Positions 5,214 to 5,705 of a stretch of 5,705 nucleotides of DNA are shown here, in pieces. Within the stretch, counting starts at the first letter, position 1. Each line of letters begins with the position of its first letter. Source of the DNA: Planctomycetota bacterium (GTDB lineage: Bacteria > Planctomycetota > Brocadiia > Brocadiales > Brocadiaceae); assembly GCA_023261465.1 (NCBI GenBank), contig JAHFOW010000188.1:1-5705 (forward strand). The letters are read 5' to 3'. Position numbers and translations under genes: made by a program. Below the pieces are notes generated by a model, which saw only the letters and a program-made list of their open reading frames with translations, had not been told where the DNA came from and made no database searches.

Positions 5214-5705
5214 AGGCATTCAAAAGAAGACATCCTTTGTATACTTAACCAGCTCGAAAATAAAAAGGCGGAAGAACTGGAAACAGAGACCCTCGATTTC
5301 AAAAAATGGGTTGATAAACCGAAAGAACTGTACAAGATTCTTGCTGAATACGCCGTGTGCTTTGCCAACCAAAAAGGCGGCACTTTGATCCTGGGAGTAG
5401 ATGATAAGGTTAAGGGGAAAGAGGATGCTATTACGGGTTGTAGCGGTTACAACGTTTACGAAATTAAGTCCCGTATCTATGAGGCAACAGATCCCAGGAT
5501 ACTCGTTGACGTCGAGGAACTCCATCTTGAGGATATGGGCGTTACTCTCCTGCTTGTTCATGTTGCACAAGGAATAGGGATACATACAACAACAGATGGG
5601 ATGGCAAAGATAAGGATTGGGAAAGATTGTAAACCAATGACAGGATCAATGAGGCAGCAGAGGTCCGTTGAACTGGGATTTCTTGATTTTACTGCCGAAA
5701 CACTA
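5211..5705 (+). CDS. AlbA_2 (Schlafen-type) putative nucleic-acid-binding protein, N-terminal part (3' end outside window)
   Basis: The frame is open to the window edge and gives 165 residues from the TTG. Residues 22-33 (EELETETLDFKKW) and 51-65 (FANQKGGTLILGVDD) are the hallmark blocks of the AlbA_2 fold, formerly the divergent AAA_4 domain: an E-x-LEFK strand, then A-F-A-N-x-x-GG-T-L-x-LGVDD. They are followed by YEIKSRIYEATDP, a VTLLLVHVAQG strand (the usual 'ip.g..kPh' region), and KIRIGKDCKPMTGS. In bacteria such domains occur in transcription-regulator-like proteins and in defence-associated proteins. In Schlafens the same fold carries an RNase site built from acidic residues of these blocks. 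What domain follows (HTH, HATPase-like, or other) lies outside the window. A TTG start with GGAGA 6 nt upstream is chosen because no ATG fits. The gene looks intact as far as seen and marks the end of the degraded stretch. Confidence 0.82.
   Translation, partial: MRHSKEDILCILNQLENKKAEELETETLDFKKWVDKPKELYKILAEYAVCFANQKGGTLILGVDDKVKGKEDAITGCSGYNVYEIKSRIYEATDPRILVDVEELHLEDMGVTLLLVHVAQGIGIHTTTDGMAKIRIGKDCKPMTGSMRQQRSVELGFLDFTAETL

Noticed and set aside
5220..5585. 121-codon minus-strand frame
   Set aside because: Antisense shadow of the AlbA_2 gene, whose conserved blocks are all on the plus strand.
1..5705. CRISPR array, tRNA/rRNA, or IS element with terminal repeats
   Set aside because: No regularly spaced repeats, cloverleaf or transposase sequence was seen, and no target-site duplications flank the central operon by eye.

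Overview
This 5.7 kb window looks like a defence-island or genomic-junkyard segment from a bacterial chromosome. The helicase gene has moderate GC and the flanks are AT-richer. Everything recognisable lies on the + strand. I cannot place the organism: the families present (DUF2283, HicA, type III-like Mod, Vsr, NUDIX, PLD-helicase-DUF3427, AlbA_2) are spread widely among environmental Gram-negative and other bacteria by horizontal transfer.

Left part (1-521) is a run of gene remnants. It holds the C-terminal half of a DUF2283 protein running in from the left edge. Next is the first ~110 codons of an adenine-specific (type III Mod-like) DNA methyltransferase, broken by a one-base frameshift and cut off before its catalytic motif. 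Joined directly to it in another frame is a tail that resembles the end of a HicA/YcfA mRNA-interferase toxin.

The centre (579-4480) is a tight co-directional cluster. It contains a Vsr mismatch endonuclease lacking its C-terminus, an intact MutT/NudG-type NUDIX hydrolase starting 10 nt later, and, 1-7 nt after that, an intact 1,052-residue protein. That protein joins a phospholipase-D-type nuclease domain, an SF2 (DEAH) helicase and a C-terminal DUF3427 domain. The NUDIX and PLD-helicase-DUF3427 genes are the only two clearly complete genes in the window. They look like a two-gene unit that has kept its integrity while its neighbours decayed. My inference is a nucleic-acid-targeting defence or repair function.

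The right part (4481-5210) is again degraded. It has a C-terminal fragment of an unrecognised protein (4499-4846), then a stretch with an in-frame stop and a frameshift that keeps a faint MazG-like motif, and a perfect 19-bp palindrome next to a TATAAT hexamer. A new gene begins at a TTG codon at 5211 and runs off the window. It is an AlbA_2 (Schlafen-type) putative nucleic-acid-binding protein, another family common in defence regions.
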